A stretch of 64,000 bases of DNA, taken from Epiperipatus broadwayi. Taxonomy: Eukaryota; Onychophora; Udeonychophora; Euonychophora; Peripatidae. The DNA is taken from assembly GCA_028023455.1 (NCBI GenBank), contig JAQFVV010000274.1, positions 927,350-991,349 of the forward strand. Reading direction: 5' to 3'. The stretch's first letter is position 1. Each line of letters starts with the position of its first letter. The notes beneath the pieces were generated by a model that saw nothing but the letters and a program-made list of their open reading frames with translations, had not been told where the DNA came from and made no database searches. The position numbers were made by a program, and so were the translations under genes. Positions 26,753 to 37,125 of the stretch are shown here, one piece after another.

Positions 26753-26994
26753 TGAGCATTTAACACTTTTTTGGCTTCATAAATTAAATCATTACACAAA
26801 AGACATGCTTTCCTATAAGGTCCCATAATTTTAAAATTAGAGCAATCCAAGTAAAATAAATTGAATCCAATGATAAATTATATACTTACAAATAAAGTTA
26901 TAAAAATTATTTCATATTTTCTTCCAACAAAATAACAAATTTTAGATATACAAAGCTTAAGATATAATCCATGATTATCAAAATCTCCTGGTGA

Positions 26995-27345
<351 letters not shown>

Positions 27346-27447
27346 TACAATTTTAATGCACAAATCAGCGCATAACAGCAGAGCTTCTTCAAATTAAATC
27401 ACAATTTATTATAAACTTAATATAAATTATAATACATAATAAATAAT

Positions 27448-27491
27448 GCCCGAGCGCTTTCAAGAGAACTTAGCTCTCATAATCATGGGTA
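27448..27491 (-). ncRNA. Hammerhead-like motif near Penelope 3' end (left copy)
   Basis: On the minus strand: ATTATGA, a pairing GAGA/TCTC block, then GAAAGCGCTC with a self-complementary AGCGCT stem III, and GGG that can pair with an upstream CCC as stem I. The CTGANGA box is damaged (C3 and G5 differ) and an extra spacer is present, so this is at best a relic. Penelope-like elements are known to carry minimal hammerheads, which is why I record it. Confidence 0.3.
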
Positions 27492-27570
27492 ACAAAGAGT
27501 AAGCGTAACAAGGTTGCTATGTGTAAATATATGCAGATATATGTAAATTAATTGAACTATATGTGTAAAT

Positions 27571-28299
27571 CTAATTAACCCATTTCTTAGAAATTTTATA
27601 ACACGCATCTTTCCTATTCATAGCCTTATCATCCATGGCAATAAAACATGCCTCCTTCACCTTTCTCTTAACATCATTTCTTTCCCTACAAACTATTCTT
27701 GGATTTTCAGGTTCACATGAATGACCAGTTAATTTCTGATGCATTGCGAATATTGAGTTGTAAGCTGGGTCTGCTTGGGCCTTGTTGTAAGAATATCTGT
27801 GCTGGGACAATCTTGTTGAGAGAGTTGCTTTCGTTTCTCCATAGTATGATGCCATGCAGTTATTTTCTGGGCATGAGATATTATAGACAGCCTGAGAAAT
27901 GTTGTTGGGTGTTACAATATCTTTTGCATTGTTGATAATTCTATTGGTATTAGGGTGTGTGTGAAAATATAGTTGAAATTCTCTATTAAACACTGAGTAA
28001 AGTTTTCTATGGGCATTTGCAAAGTATGGCAACAATATTCTATTTTTCTGCTGCTTAATTGCATTGTTATTTAATTTACTGTAAAATTGTCTAATTTTCC
28101 TATCAATGCTATTTTGTTTGAAACCGATATTTAATAAATCGTTTCTATATAAAATCAAATTTGCCCTTTTGTCTGCTTCAAATCTGCAAAGGTGCTCATT
28201 CCTATGTAAGAAAGACATCAATCCTGCGAATTTATGAATAGGTGGTATGTTCGAAAGGGGTTGTATATGACCTCTTTTTTCTATTGGTTTTATAATCAT
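27571..28299 (-). pseudogene. Penelope-like polyprotein C-terminus with GIY-YIG endonuclease
   Basis: An open frame of 242 codons without a native start (5' truncated). Residues 30-75 resemble the region between RT thumb and endonuclease in Penelope-like elements. The endonuclease follows: VYNISCPENNC at about 138-148, then SYYGETKATLSTRLSQHR at 151-168, matching the GIY-YIG fold (Y...YxG.T...L..R...H) with its arginine. The frame is intact to its stop, so decay is slight, but the RT is missing. Family role: DNA nicking for target-primed insertion. Confidence 0.85.
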
Positions 28300-28324
28300 C
28301 TTATAATTGAGTTGTTGACAATTT

Positions 28325-28837
28325 TACAGTAAATTAAATAACAATGCAATTAAGCAGCAGAAAAATAGAATATTGTTGCCATACTTTGCAAATGCCCATA
28401 GAAAACTTTACTCAGTGTTTAATAGAGAATTTCAACTATGTTTTCACACACCCCCTAATACCAATAGAATTATCAACAATGCAAAAGATATTGTAACACC
28501 CAACAACATTTCTCAGACTGTCTATAATATCTCATGCCCAGAAAATAACTGCATGGCATCATACTATGGAGAAACGAAAGCAACTCTCTCAACAAGATTG
28601 TCCCAGCACAGATATTCTTACAACAAGGCCCAAGCAGACCCAGCTTACAACTCAATATTCGCAATGCATCAGAAATTAACTGGTCATTCATGTGAACCTG
28701 AAAATCCAAGAATAGTTTGTAGGGAAAGAAATGATGTTAAGAGAAAGGTGAAGGAGGCATGTTTTATTGCCATGGATGATAAGGCTATGAATAGGAAAGA
28801 TGCGTGTTATAAAATTTCTAAGAAATGGGTTAATTAG
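28325..28837 (+). pseudogene. Penelope-like polyprotein C-terminus, inverted second copy
   Basis: The same GIY-YIG segment in plus orientation, ending in the same KKWVN stop. It differs from the left copy by a few substitutions (for example LCFHTPPNTNR against LYFHTHPNTNR) and is about 70 codons shorter at the 5' side. The open frame begins at the truncation point and has no own start codon. Confidence 0.85.
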
Positions 28838-28917
28838 ATTTACGCATATAGTTCAATTAATTTACATATATCTGCATATATTTACACATAGCAACCTTGT
28901 TACGCTTACTCTTTGTT

Positions 28918-28962
28918 ACCCATGATTATGAGAGCTAAGTTCTCTTGAAAGCACTCGGGCAT
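28918..28962 (+). ncRNA. Hammerhead-like motif near Penelope 3' end (right copy)
   Basis: Inverted twin of the motif in the left copy. It has the same ATTATGA, GAGA/TCTC and GAAA blocks, but stem III reads AGCACT instead of AGCGCT, so its self-complementarity is also broken. Confidence 0.28.
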
Positions 28963-29102
28963 TATTTATTATGTATTATAATTTATATTAAGTTTATAAT
29001 AAATTGTGATTTAATTTGAAGAAGCTCTGCTGTTATGCGCTGATTTGTGCATTAAAATTGTATATATATAGTAGGCAGCTGAGTGTGAAATAATTTCTTT
29101 TT

Positions 29103-29128
29103 ACAACAACAACAACAACAACAACAAC

Positions 29129-29226
<98 letters not shown>
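29103..29226 (+). repeat. Compound (CAA)n(TAA)n(TAG)n microsatellite
   Basis: Three adjoining trinucleotide arrays differing by single-base unit changes, downstream of the right Penelope copy. The order suggests stepwise conversion of one TAA-like tail. Confidence 0.95.
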
Positions 29227-29229
29227 AAT

Positions 29230-29965
29230 TTCTAATTGTAAAGCAGCAGGCAGTTATAATAAAGAAAGTAAGTTTTATAATTTTATTTTTTTGAAATGTA
29301 TATACACATTATTTCAAACATCAATTGATTTAAAATTTTAATGTCTAGAAGAAAGATTGCAATGGTAATCAAATACTTGTCAATGATTATGTTTGATATA
29401 GCTATTCATAGTAAAAGTTTTGTCCCAAGATGTATTTTTTATCCTGAAATTCAGTCATTAAATTTCAAACATGTGATGGTTGATTTTGCTATGAGTTTTA
29501 ATATAATATCGAATATTTATGTAACCTCTCATTGTATCGAGGAAATGCAAAATGTGGCTATCATGGTCTTACTGAGGCTGATTTTTATTACTTCTTATTC
29601 TTCAACATTAAATTCAAAGAATCCAATAAATCAAATGTATTTTGCATGTTGAATAGAATATTGTCACTAATACTAGACATTTTGAAAATTTGAAGAAAAT
29701 GATGACATTGATGCTATAAATATAAACGTTTGTTGGGTATTGAATTTTTGCTCATTACATGGATTGACCTGCTCATCTGATATAAATGGCATTGAAATCC
29801 ATTTCATTTTGATATTATTTTTAATTTTATTATATTGTTGGTTCATTTTAAATTTTTTAATAAAATTAGTATTATTTGGGTCATATTGATTTTTTTCTCA
29901 ACAAATAATATAAATAGATTACTTAATAACTCTAAAATTCAAAGTTTAATCAAAATTCTATTATA
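29230..29965. other. No gene recognised; possibly decayed 5' part of the next Penelope fragment
   Basis: AT-rich, with a 103-codon open frame (29341-29652) that shows no family motif. It lies directly upstream of the GIY-YIG fragment and could be its degraded upstream part. Confidence 0.35.
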
Positions 29966-29971
29966 TATAGA

Positions 29972-30343
29972 TTGATATGTGGATGTGGCTTACAATACAT
30001 CGGTGAATCTAAGTGTACATTTGAGAAGAGAATAAAAGAGCATATGCTTTTATATAATAGAATTCAAAAAGAGAAACAATCTGGAATAGATGTAAATAAA
30101 TACTCATCATCAGTTACATTTGATCATAATAAATCTTGTCAATATGGATTTAAATTTGATTATAAAAATATGGAAATTATTCAAATTGAACATTGTCATA
30201 ATAAACGTAAAATAAAAGAGGCTATGTTGATTTCAAGAAATCATCAAATGTTAATGAATCACCAGTCATCAAATGTTAAGATAACAGAATTGTGGGAAAT
30301 ACGAATTGAACTATGGGTATTGTTAAAGGTTGTCTCATTTTGA
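29972..30343 (+). pseudogene. Second Penelope-like GIY-YIG endonuclease fragment
   Basis: A 123-codon frame beginning ICGCGLQYIGESKCTFEKRIKEH, which has the C-x-C and QYIG.S....F..R..EH pattern of Penelope endonucleases. The conserved downstream segments 'HKKSC' (HNKSCQYGFKFD), 'IIQIEHCHNKRKIKEAMLI' and terminal 'W' are present. It belongs to a clearly different family from the inverted pair at 27.3-29.1 kb. No RT is attached. Confidence 0.8.
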
Positions 30344-30502
30344 TTATTCAATGTTATATAGCTGATAAAGACTACAAAATGTATAGTCAAACTTCTAAAA
30401 ATAATATAATTTATGTAAATTTTACTGTATTTTGATATATATATATATATTGATTTGTATATTACATATATTGTGGAACGAATACAGATATCAAACTTAA
30501 TT

Positions 30503-30538
<36 letters not shown>

Positions 30539-30543
<5 letters not shown>

Positions 30544-30594
30544 CTACTTAGCCATATATATATATATATATATATATATGGCTAAGTAGACATA
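30539..30594. repeat. 56-bp perfect palindrome with (TA)n core
   Basis: The 17-bp arm TATGTCTACTTAGCCAT (30539-30555) and its exact inverse (ending 30594) flank a TA run. The preceding TA repeat (about 30509-30536) makes this a long potential cruciform. Confidence 0.9.
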
Positions 30595-31625
30595 AACAAG
30601 TATACAGATAAATAGATGGATAGAAAAATGGGAGAATAAATAAATTGAAATAGATACATAGGTGAATAAATTGATATAGCTATGGCTAGGTAGATAAATA
30701 AATAGATAGATAGATATTTACATAAGTAAGTAGCTGGGTAAGTAGATATATAGATGGATGATTTACTGGTTAAATAGATAGATTAATGAACCAATAGATA
30801 TTCAAACGTATAAACAATCAACAGTTTACTGCAATATGGATGCACAAATAAATAGATATATAATTGAACGAATGAATAGGCGAATAGAAGGGATGAATAG
30901 ATAGTTATATTGACAATCAATGGACAATTAGATAAATATGTATATTTTTATGTAGATGGATGGTAGATTAAATAGAAAGACAAATAAAGGGATGAGTAAA
31001 TAAATATGTTGACAAATCGATGGACGATTAGATAAATAAATATGTATATTTATATATAGATGGACGGTTGAATGAATAGGAGATAAATTATCAGACCAAC
31101 ATCTGGTAATTTATTGATATATGTATAAATAGATAGACTGGTAAATGGATGGATAAATAGTTGAAGATGGACAAAATGGCAGGTAGATAAATAAATATAT
31201 GGATAGATATTTAGACAGACAGATATATAGATAGATAGGTAATTAGAATGATGGATTGATGGCTTTGTAAGTGAATTAGTAGACTAATATATGTTCAAGA
31301 TGTGGATGCACAATAGATATATAAGCGGATGTGTAGATAAAGACAAATGGATGGAGAGATGGTTAATAAGGTAGATGGACGGATAAATAAATATATGGAT
31401 GAGATATATTGATAATCAATAGATATATGGATAGGTAGGAAAAAATAAGACAGATAAATTGATAAATACAAGGAAGGGAAGCCAAACTAACTTAAATCAG
31501 TAAGTAAATAAAGCACTAGATTGGTAACTCAACAAATAGTTAGCAAAACAGAGAACACATAGATAGATTAATATGTGGTAGATAATTAAATAAATAGAAT
31601 AGATGTGATGATTATGACCAAACTT
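30595..31625 (+). repeat. Degenerate GATA/GATG/AAAT tetranucleotide array, about 1 kb
   Basis: Nearly the whole stretch is built of tagatgga-, aataaatagata- and gatagatag-type words with unit changes everywhere and no long perfect run. It reads as a very old expanded tetranucleotide repeat that has decayed by point mutation. No coding content. Confidence 0.85.
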
Positions 31626-32316
31626 TTGCAAGTTGGCTTTTAAATATAATTGCCAATAATCTTATTGGGAATTGCCGCAAATAAATAAATAAAAAAAAGT
31701 ATACAATGTGAGAGTCCTTTTTAATAACAATTCAAAGAAATACAATAATGCATAAAGAATGCCACAGAATTCGCAGAACTGAATTACATTTTGACGAATA
31801 AAAATTATACATTTAATATTTTAATATCACAGGAAGTGATTTTTTATTGGTGATGTATAAAACACATGTAAGTGAAAATTTGTAGGCAAGAAGTTTTTTA
31901 AAATACATTATCATCTAATAAATTTAATTATCACAATTATTCCAGTCATTTTAAGATTTGAACTTATACTTTGTTTTAAAATATTGATCTTGAAGATGGT
32001 TTAGATTTAAACATGATCAATACAAAGATAAACGATTTCTCTGAGAACAGTTGTGAAAAATAAGAACAAAAAATGAATTACTTGTCAGAATTTCGTTTAT
32101 TTTTTCTTTCTAATTTAGCCATTAGTTTCTAGCAGTGTTCTTTTTTCGATCTTATTAAAAATCAACTGTGTTTATTGTTTTAAAACATTATAATCCTAAA
32201 TTTATAAACATAAATATTTTTTTTATTAAGTACCAGTCAACACTTAAACAATCCCAATATCAATACAATCAACAATTTCAAACTGTTGTCAAGGCAACTA
32301 TTAATAATTCAATATA
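31626..32316. other. AT-rich, no gene recognised
   Basis: Nothing recognisable. The 98-codon frame starting at 32168 runs across the left end of the TIR element and is not a gene. Confidence 0.5.
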
Positions 32317-33526
32317 CACCTGGGTCTCGTTTTATGCGATAGATAGGTTCCTCAGAAAACATGCGCAAATGAAATCCACAAAAATAGATGTAACTTACAT
32401 TGAAAAAGGGGGGATGCGATCTGTGATTTTTCAAAATTCACGTAAAAGCAAAGCACCAACATAAAATTACTTTAAAATTCGCGTAAAAAAAAAAAATAAG
32501 GAAATAAAATATGCCTAATAAAAAATTTCAAATTTGAAAAAAATTGATAAAAGACAAACTTTTTTTAACTATAATATTTAATTTTATTCAAAATAATATA
32601 TTTTTATGCATAATTTACAGTACAATAATTTACATTTTTTATACACATTTTAATTATTATCGCTATTTGCCCCAAAACACGTTCATTTGCAAACTAGTAA
32701 AAAAATCAGATTCTCATGTCATGTGATGTGATGTATTTGGTTTCTCCTTAAACAAAGTCAAGAATATCTCAGCAATTATTCTCACAAGAGGAAATACAAC
32801 TAGCGCCAATACAATTAGCGCCAAGTTCACTCTCATGTTCTGTTAATGGTTTTCTGTTGACGACGATGATTTTATTAATTGTTTATGAACTTAGACTTAT
32901 GATAATAAAAAGACATTTATTCACCATTGCTGGGAAAAATTTAATTAAAACTAACAATTAAAAATTAAATTCTTATTTTTGTTTTTACTTTTCAATTCTG
33001 TTTAAAAATCAAATTTAGTTTCACATCACATTAATTTCAAGTCGCTCGTAAGTAATTTTTAAATTGTTAATTACAATTAAAAATCAGATTTTAATTGTGC
33101 CCACTGCTATTACTGACCTTTTAAAAATAAACTTATGGACACTAAATGATTAATAATTGATTACGTTCTTTTTTAAAAAGCAAAAACAGAATGTGATTTA
33201 AAATGCAAAATTAACACGCACAATGTTTGAATCAATTTACCTTATAATCTGGTAAAATTTAATGTGTGTATACATAAAATGTGGAAATCATGATTTTAAT
33301 TTCATTATTGCGTAAAATCTTACTATTATAAAGCACTGAAAATATTGAAATTATTAAGATGAAAGTAGAATTCCAATAATGTGCTATTACTTTCAATATA
33401 ACGTAAGTGTGCGAAATTTATTATTTAAAGTAATAGCGCATTATCGGAGGTCGACTTCCGGTGAAACATGAATCGCGTAACTTCAAAATTGTGTTAAATA
33501 AGTCTGCGTAAAAAGAGACCCAGGTG
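32317..33526. mobile_element. Non-autonomous Tc1/mariner/pogo-type TIR element, 1.2 kb
   Basis: The ends are inverted: CACCTGGGTCTCGTTTTATGC at the left, and its near-match inverse (GCGTAAAAAGAGACCCAGGTG) at the right, 18-19 of about 21 bases. Each end is flanked by TA (32315-32316 and 33527-33528), the target duplication of this superfamily. No transposase frame is present. A second inner inverted repeat ('aataatgtgctattacttt' near 33376 and 'aaagtaatagcgcattatc' near 33426) adds a strong hairpin near the right end. The 'cctcgttttatgcg'-like terminus resembles pogo/Tigger-type ends, but that is only a resemblance. Confidence 0.7.
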
Positions 33527-33751
33527 TACTTATATAGACACTAAACATTGTAACTTGATCACAGAGATTGAAATTATTGATACAAAGAAGTTTAAATAAA
33601 CTTCTTTAAACAGGTAAATATAACATATTCTGAATGCAGATTAGTAGATAGTCAATTATAACATTACAAACTTATTATTTAAATATATTTTTGTATATTT
33701 AAGATTAATAACTTCCAAGTAAAAACAACGTTGTTTTACAACAATTCGAAA

Positions 33752-34801
33752 ATGTTTAATTCAACTGTTAAGGTCATTTTTTCTTCAAATGTTACTGTAG
33801 ATCAATTTTTTTCATATTATACTAAGACTGATTGTATATTTTATATAATCTTGTGTTCATTAATAATGGTAGCAACTATCACGTTTAATACCGCTACATT
33901 GTTAACTATTGTCAAAACAAAATCTCTTCATACTGTTTCAAATGTGTTTGTTGCTAGCTTGACATTAGTTGACATATTAAGAGGATTTTTAGAAAGTCCT
34001 CAAATGATATTTCAAGTTTTGAAAGGTCCATTAACATATTATTCTTCTACTATCTGCTATATACATGGTACAATTATTCATACACTGGGAGCTATTTCTA
34101 TTTTTATGATGATGATGATGAGTCTTAATCGATTTATTATGATTGTCAAAGCAAATTATTATAAGACTTTATTTGCTAAAAGATTTGTTTTACTCTACTT
34201 GCTTTTTCTGTGCTTTTTATCATTATTTTTAAGTTCGACTCCTTTTTATGGATTTGGTAATCTGGCATATATTGTGGAGTATGGAATTTGTTTTATAGCA
34301 AATGATACTCACGGTTGGGTGCTTCTAATAACTGAATTTATATTACCAACAATAGTTATCGTTTATTGTAATCTATCCATTTTTATATACGTTAAGCAAA
34401 ACAGTCAACGACTTATAAATAACAAAACTAAGGAAATAGTTCAAACGGAACACATTTTAATCATGGTAAATGCTCGCAGAGAAAAGGAAATCAAACTAGC
34501 GAAAACGTTATTTATAATTGTTGCTGGCTTCTTTGGTCTATATTTCCCGATAGTGTGCGTTCTCGCAATAAAAGCTGTTTCAAATCCCGACATTGTTAAC
34601 TTTCCTCACTGGATTATTATTATCACTGAAATTTGTTGGACTGCTACTGGGTATATTAATCCAATTTTATATTATACTACCAATAATGATTATCGAAAAT
34701 CTTTCCAAACTGTTTTCCCTGTTTTGATGAGACTACCTTGCAATAGAATAAAGACCGTGAAAACGACTCTTATTAACGTGCAGGCTATTAATGAGGGGTA
34801 A
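33752..34801 (+). CDS. Rhodopsin-family (class A) G-protein-coupled receptor, intronless
   Basis: Predicted 349-aa seven-helix receptor in the plasma membrane. Start: the first ATG (33752), with A at -3; an upstream in-frame TTG at 33731 is not a credible start. N-glycosylation sites are NST (3-5) and NVT (13-15). TM1 is at about 29-54 with N46; TM2 about 63-88 with LTLVD (D74); TM3 about 98-125 with C102, able to pair with C180 in the second outer loop. The TM3 end is N126-R127-F128 instead of DRY. TM5 is at about 190-215 with P199, TM6 about 247-274 with P266 but no CWxP tryptophan, and TM7 about 285-308 with NPILY (303-307). NRY-like ends occur in melatonin-type and moody-like receptors, so that group is my best guess; the ligand is unknown. 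No intron is visible in 1,050 bp. An AATAAA lies at 35226, but the poly(A) site is unproven. Confidence 0.88.
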   Translation: MFNSTVKVIFSSNVTVDQFFSYYTKTDCIFYIILCSLIMVATITFNTATLLTIVKTKSLHTVSNVFVASLTLVDILRGFLESPQMIFQVLKGPLTYYSSTICYIHGTIIHTLGAISIFMMMMMSLNRFIMIVKANYYKTLFAKRFVLLYLLFLCFLSLFLSSTPFYGFGNLAYIVEYGICFIANDTHGWVLLITEFILPTIVIVYCNLSIFIYVKQNSQRLINNKTKEIVQTEHILIMVNARREKEIKLAKTLFIIVAGFFGLYFPIVCVLAIKAVSNPDIVNFPHWIIIITEICWTATGYINPILYYTTNNDYRKSFQTVFPVLMRLPCNRIKTVKTTLINVQAINEG

Positions 34802-35309
34802 TTTTATTATCAGTTTTAACCAAAAATTGTTTGTGTAATGTACAAATGTAAGATGAAACCGAATCTCTAAGAAACCTTGTTACACATTCCACTTTTTAAA
34901 TAGATCATGAATTGCTTTAAAAAATCTCACAATACTCACCTTCAATAATGCGATCAGGCACTATTTCATATTCATATGCTCCAGTTAAAGAACCTCGCAA
35001 GATTGAATAATCTTACCCATATAGATTTGGGTTTAAGACTTTCATCTTTTTCAAAAGCTCCTAGATTTTTTGTGATAGTAGGAAGAAGATAGAAGACGTT
35101 ATATATGGACTGAAAGAGTACCAGATCTAATAAATCCAGGTGCGCGAGATCCAGATTCACTGACAAAGGCTGTTATCCAAAAACTAATATGACGTTATGA
35201 ACATGGCAGCACTGGATACAGATTAAATAAACATCTATTGATTACTAAAGCATATACTAGGTGACAAAATTGTAGTAATAAATATATGCAGTTTATTCTG
35301 ATTAATAAA
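34802..35309. other. Downstream of the GPCR; no second gene recognised
   Basis: Probably includes the receptor's 3' UTR. The only notable sites are AATAAA at 35226-35231 and the start of a target duplication (TGATTAATAAA, 35299-35309) for the next element. Confidence 0.4.
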
Positions 35310-35462
35310 TACATTGTACAGGCTTAACACCTGTATTTATATATGAAATATATGCGCCATTCGAACTCAGACTTTCACATGACCCACAACTCTCAGTGCC
35401 ATCTTATATCGCTGACCCACCTGATCACACACATGTTGAAAAGATAAATAATCACCATTATA

Positions 35463-35496
35463 TGTATTTCATGCTAAACCAGCACTTATCAGTTGG
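35463..35496 (-). ncRNA. Type I hammerhead relic, family B (left arm)
   Basis: On the minus strand: ACCAA, then CTGATAA (35492-35486; G8 mutated to A), stem II GTGCT/AGCAT, and an intact GAAA (35470-35467). The lesion differs from that in the right arm, where GAAA is lost and G8 kept. Confidence 0.55.
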
Positions 35497-35530
35497 TCCA
35501 GATTAGAGTTCAGGTTAGATGGTAATCTGG

Positions 35531-35573
35531 ACCAACTAATGAGTGCTGGTTTAGCACAAAATACGTTATTGGT
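35531..35573 (+). ncRNA. Type I hammerhead relic, family B (right arm)
   Basis: Stem I ACCAA/TTGGT (35531-35535 and 35569-35573) pairs perfectly. The core box is CTAATGA (35536-35542; G5 mutated to A). Stem II is GTGCT/AGCAC, 5 bp with loop GGTTT. AAAA stands where GAAA is needed (G12 to A). Stem III is minimal (A15.1-U16.1 with a 5-nt loop), and the predicted site follows A at 35568. The two G-to-A changes should abolish cleavage. Confidence 0.6.
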
Positions 35574-35855
35574 GATTATTTATCTTTTCAACATGTGTGT
35601 GATCAGATGGGTCAGCAATATAAGATAGCACTGAGAGTTGTGGGTCATGTGAAAGTCTGAGTTTTGATTAATAAAGTAAATTGTGCATGTGAGATGCAAT
35701 AAAATCTTACCAAATTAAAGGCTACTCATGATTTATTAATGCTTTTACTAACAATGTAATTAAAAAGCTTTCACTTTTTAAAATAAGCCTTAAAATCTTT
35801 CATTACAATACTTACAAAACATATTTAATAATAATAACCCATAAGTTTATTGCTT

Positions 35856-36344
35856 TAAGGCACCCAGCATCACATGATTATTAATCTTTATGCTTACACA
35901 AGCTGTTTACACAGAGACAAAACTCTCCATACAATAGCAGCCCTCAGGGCAAGCCAGAGTAAATCAATGGATGCAGAGAGATTTGTGCTTAAAATCCCTA
36001 TCTAATGCCTACTCTTTCAGTATCCCCAGGTTAGTTTCTAGCTTGTAGCTTTCATCAGTGAGGAGTCTTGGATCTGAGAGTGGTGCACCTAGATTTTAGC
36101 ATCTAATGTGATCACTCAAAACTTTATACTTAGCTAATAAGGTAAAGTGTGGCTGCTGTAGGGCTGCATTTGGTGCAGGGTTTCCTGATCCAAGTCTCCT
36201 CAAAACCATAAGCTAGAAAGTAGTCTGGTGATATTGGATGAGTAGGCACTAAATAGAAATTTTATGCACAAACCTTCCTGCATCCATTGATTACTCTGGT
36301 GTCCACTGAGTGGCACTATTGTATGGAGAGTTTTGTCTTTGTGT
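35856..36344. mobile_element. Retrozyme family A, old foldback copy
   Basis: Flanked by AAGTTTATTGCTT at 35843-35855 and 36345-36357 (exact 13-bp target-site duplication). The left part is family A in minus orientation ('aaaactctccatac', 'aatcaatggatgc', hammerhead relic), the right part the same in plus orientation, forming a foldback. Sequence divergence from the 41-42 kb copies is high, so it is older. Confidence 0.8.
36020..36075 (-). ncRNA. Decayed hammerhead, family A
   Basis: Minus strand: CTGATGA intact (36058-36052); stem II AGC/GCT, where the intact copies have GGC/GCC (a paired change); GAAA intact. Stem III/cleavage reads ACTAACC instead of ACTAGTC, so U16.1 and its neighbour are lost. 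The opposed right-arm copy (36180-36242) has lost CTGATGA altogether. Confidence 0.6.
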
Positions 36345-36625
36345 AAGTTTATTGCTTGGGAGTTCAATTTAAAACATTGCTCTGTTTGATTCACTACAGT
36401 GATAAAGTGGTTAAAAACTGGGGCTCATGGTTCATAGACCATGATCCAGTCCATCTTTTCCAATGATCTATATACCGTTCATATGTTTTAATTTAAGAAA
36501 ATTCGAGCACCAACAGGACAGAAGTGGTGGCAATTTTTGAAGCTCACATGCGCTAAAAGGTCAGGGATGCTAAGTTGTGCTATTATACCCATTAACACTT
36601 TAGTTTTTCTTTGATACTAGATATT

Positions 36626-36923
36626 AAATCACCAAACATCACATGATTACCATTCTTTATGCTTACACAAACTGTTTTCACAGAGGCAAAACTCAGTAAT
36701 GTTACTCAGTGCAAGCCAGAATAATCGATGGATGCAGAACAATTTATGTATAAAATCCCTTTCTAGTGCCTACTCATCCACAAGCCACAACTAGAAACTA
36801 ATCTGGAGATATGGGATGAATAGGCATTAGATAGGGATTTTATGTACAATCCTTTCTGCATCCATTGATTACTCTGGCTTACACAGAGTGGTGCTACTAT
36901 ATGGAGAGTTTTGCCACTGGGTT
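36626..36923. mobile_element. Retrozyme family A, truncated foldback relic
   Basis: Both arms carry family A end blocks ('aaaactc', 'tggagagttttgcc') around a centre near 36780. Flanks ACTAGATATT (36616-36625) and ACTGGATATT (36924-36933) are a likely 10-bp duplication with one mismatch. A hammerhead remnant (GAAACTAATC, about 36793-36802) lacks the CTGATGA half. Confidence 0.65.
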
Positions 36924-36999
36924 ACTGGATATTGCTATCATCTTATTATATCTTTCTACTTGTAAGAGACTAATATAAAGATGCCTTGTGCACTTTGGC

Positions 37000-37125
37000 A
37001 GTTTCGCATTGTTAGCATAGCTTCCGACTTGTAATCAGGGAATCTCAGAATCGATTCTTGTATATCAGGCGGTCGAACTTTTTACAAACTCTGGAGCAAT
37101 AAAGCTATATGCGTTTTTTTAATGA
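37000..37125 (+). mobile_element. tRNA-derived SINE candidate
   Basis: 'TTAGCATAGC' near 37012 fits an A box. An anticodon-arm-like 'gacttgtaatc' and 'aatcgattctt' near 37050 (B-box-like) follow at tRNA spacing, then a short tail ending in poly-T. The cloverleaf is imperfect, so it is not scored as a tRNA gene. Confidence 0.4.

Larger units (their letters stand above)
22717..26860 (-). mobile_element. CR1-group LINE, nearly full length, minus strand
   Basis: The most complete LINE in the window. On the minus strand, in order: ORF1 with cysteine-rich fingers and an RRM-like domain (26860-25367), endonuclease (25095-24328), linker (24251-23964), and reverse transcriptase (23885-22717). Each part is an open stretch separated by single frameshifts or stops, so damage is light compared with the other LINEs. 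The 5' side adjoins the (TAA)n array at 26998. The 3' end beyond the RT C-terminus (below 22717) is not clear. Confidence 0.85.
35310..35663. mobile_element. Family B foldback element with two opposed hammerhead relics
   Basis: The arms 35364-35505 and 35523-35662 are inverted copies nearly throughout, separated by 17 nt. TGATTAATAAA at 35299-35309 recurs at 35664-35674, an 11-bp candidate target-site duplication. The left side carries about 54 nt not matched by the right arm. Each arm contains one family B hammerhead, pointing outward from the centre. Confidence 0.75.

Noticed and set aside
27699-28709. 78-codon frames opposite the Penelope endonuclease
   Set aside because: Antisense shadows of the GIY-YIG coding sequence, present twice only because the element is duplicated.
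33731-33751. Upstream TTG start for the GPCR
   Set aside because: TTG is not a credible eukaryotic start here; ATG at 33752 gives a normal receptor N-terminus with two glycosylation sites.
37010-37065. Possible tRNA gene on the plus strand
   Set aside because: A- and B-box-like blocks are present but acceptor pairing is absent; better read as a tRNA-derived SINE.
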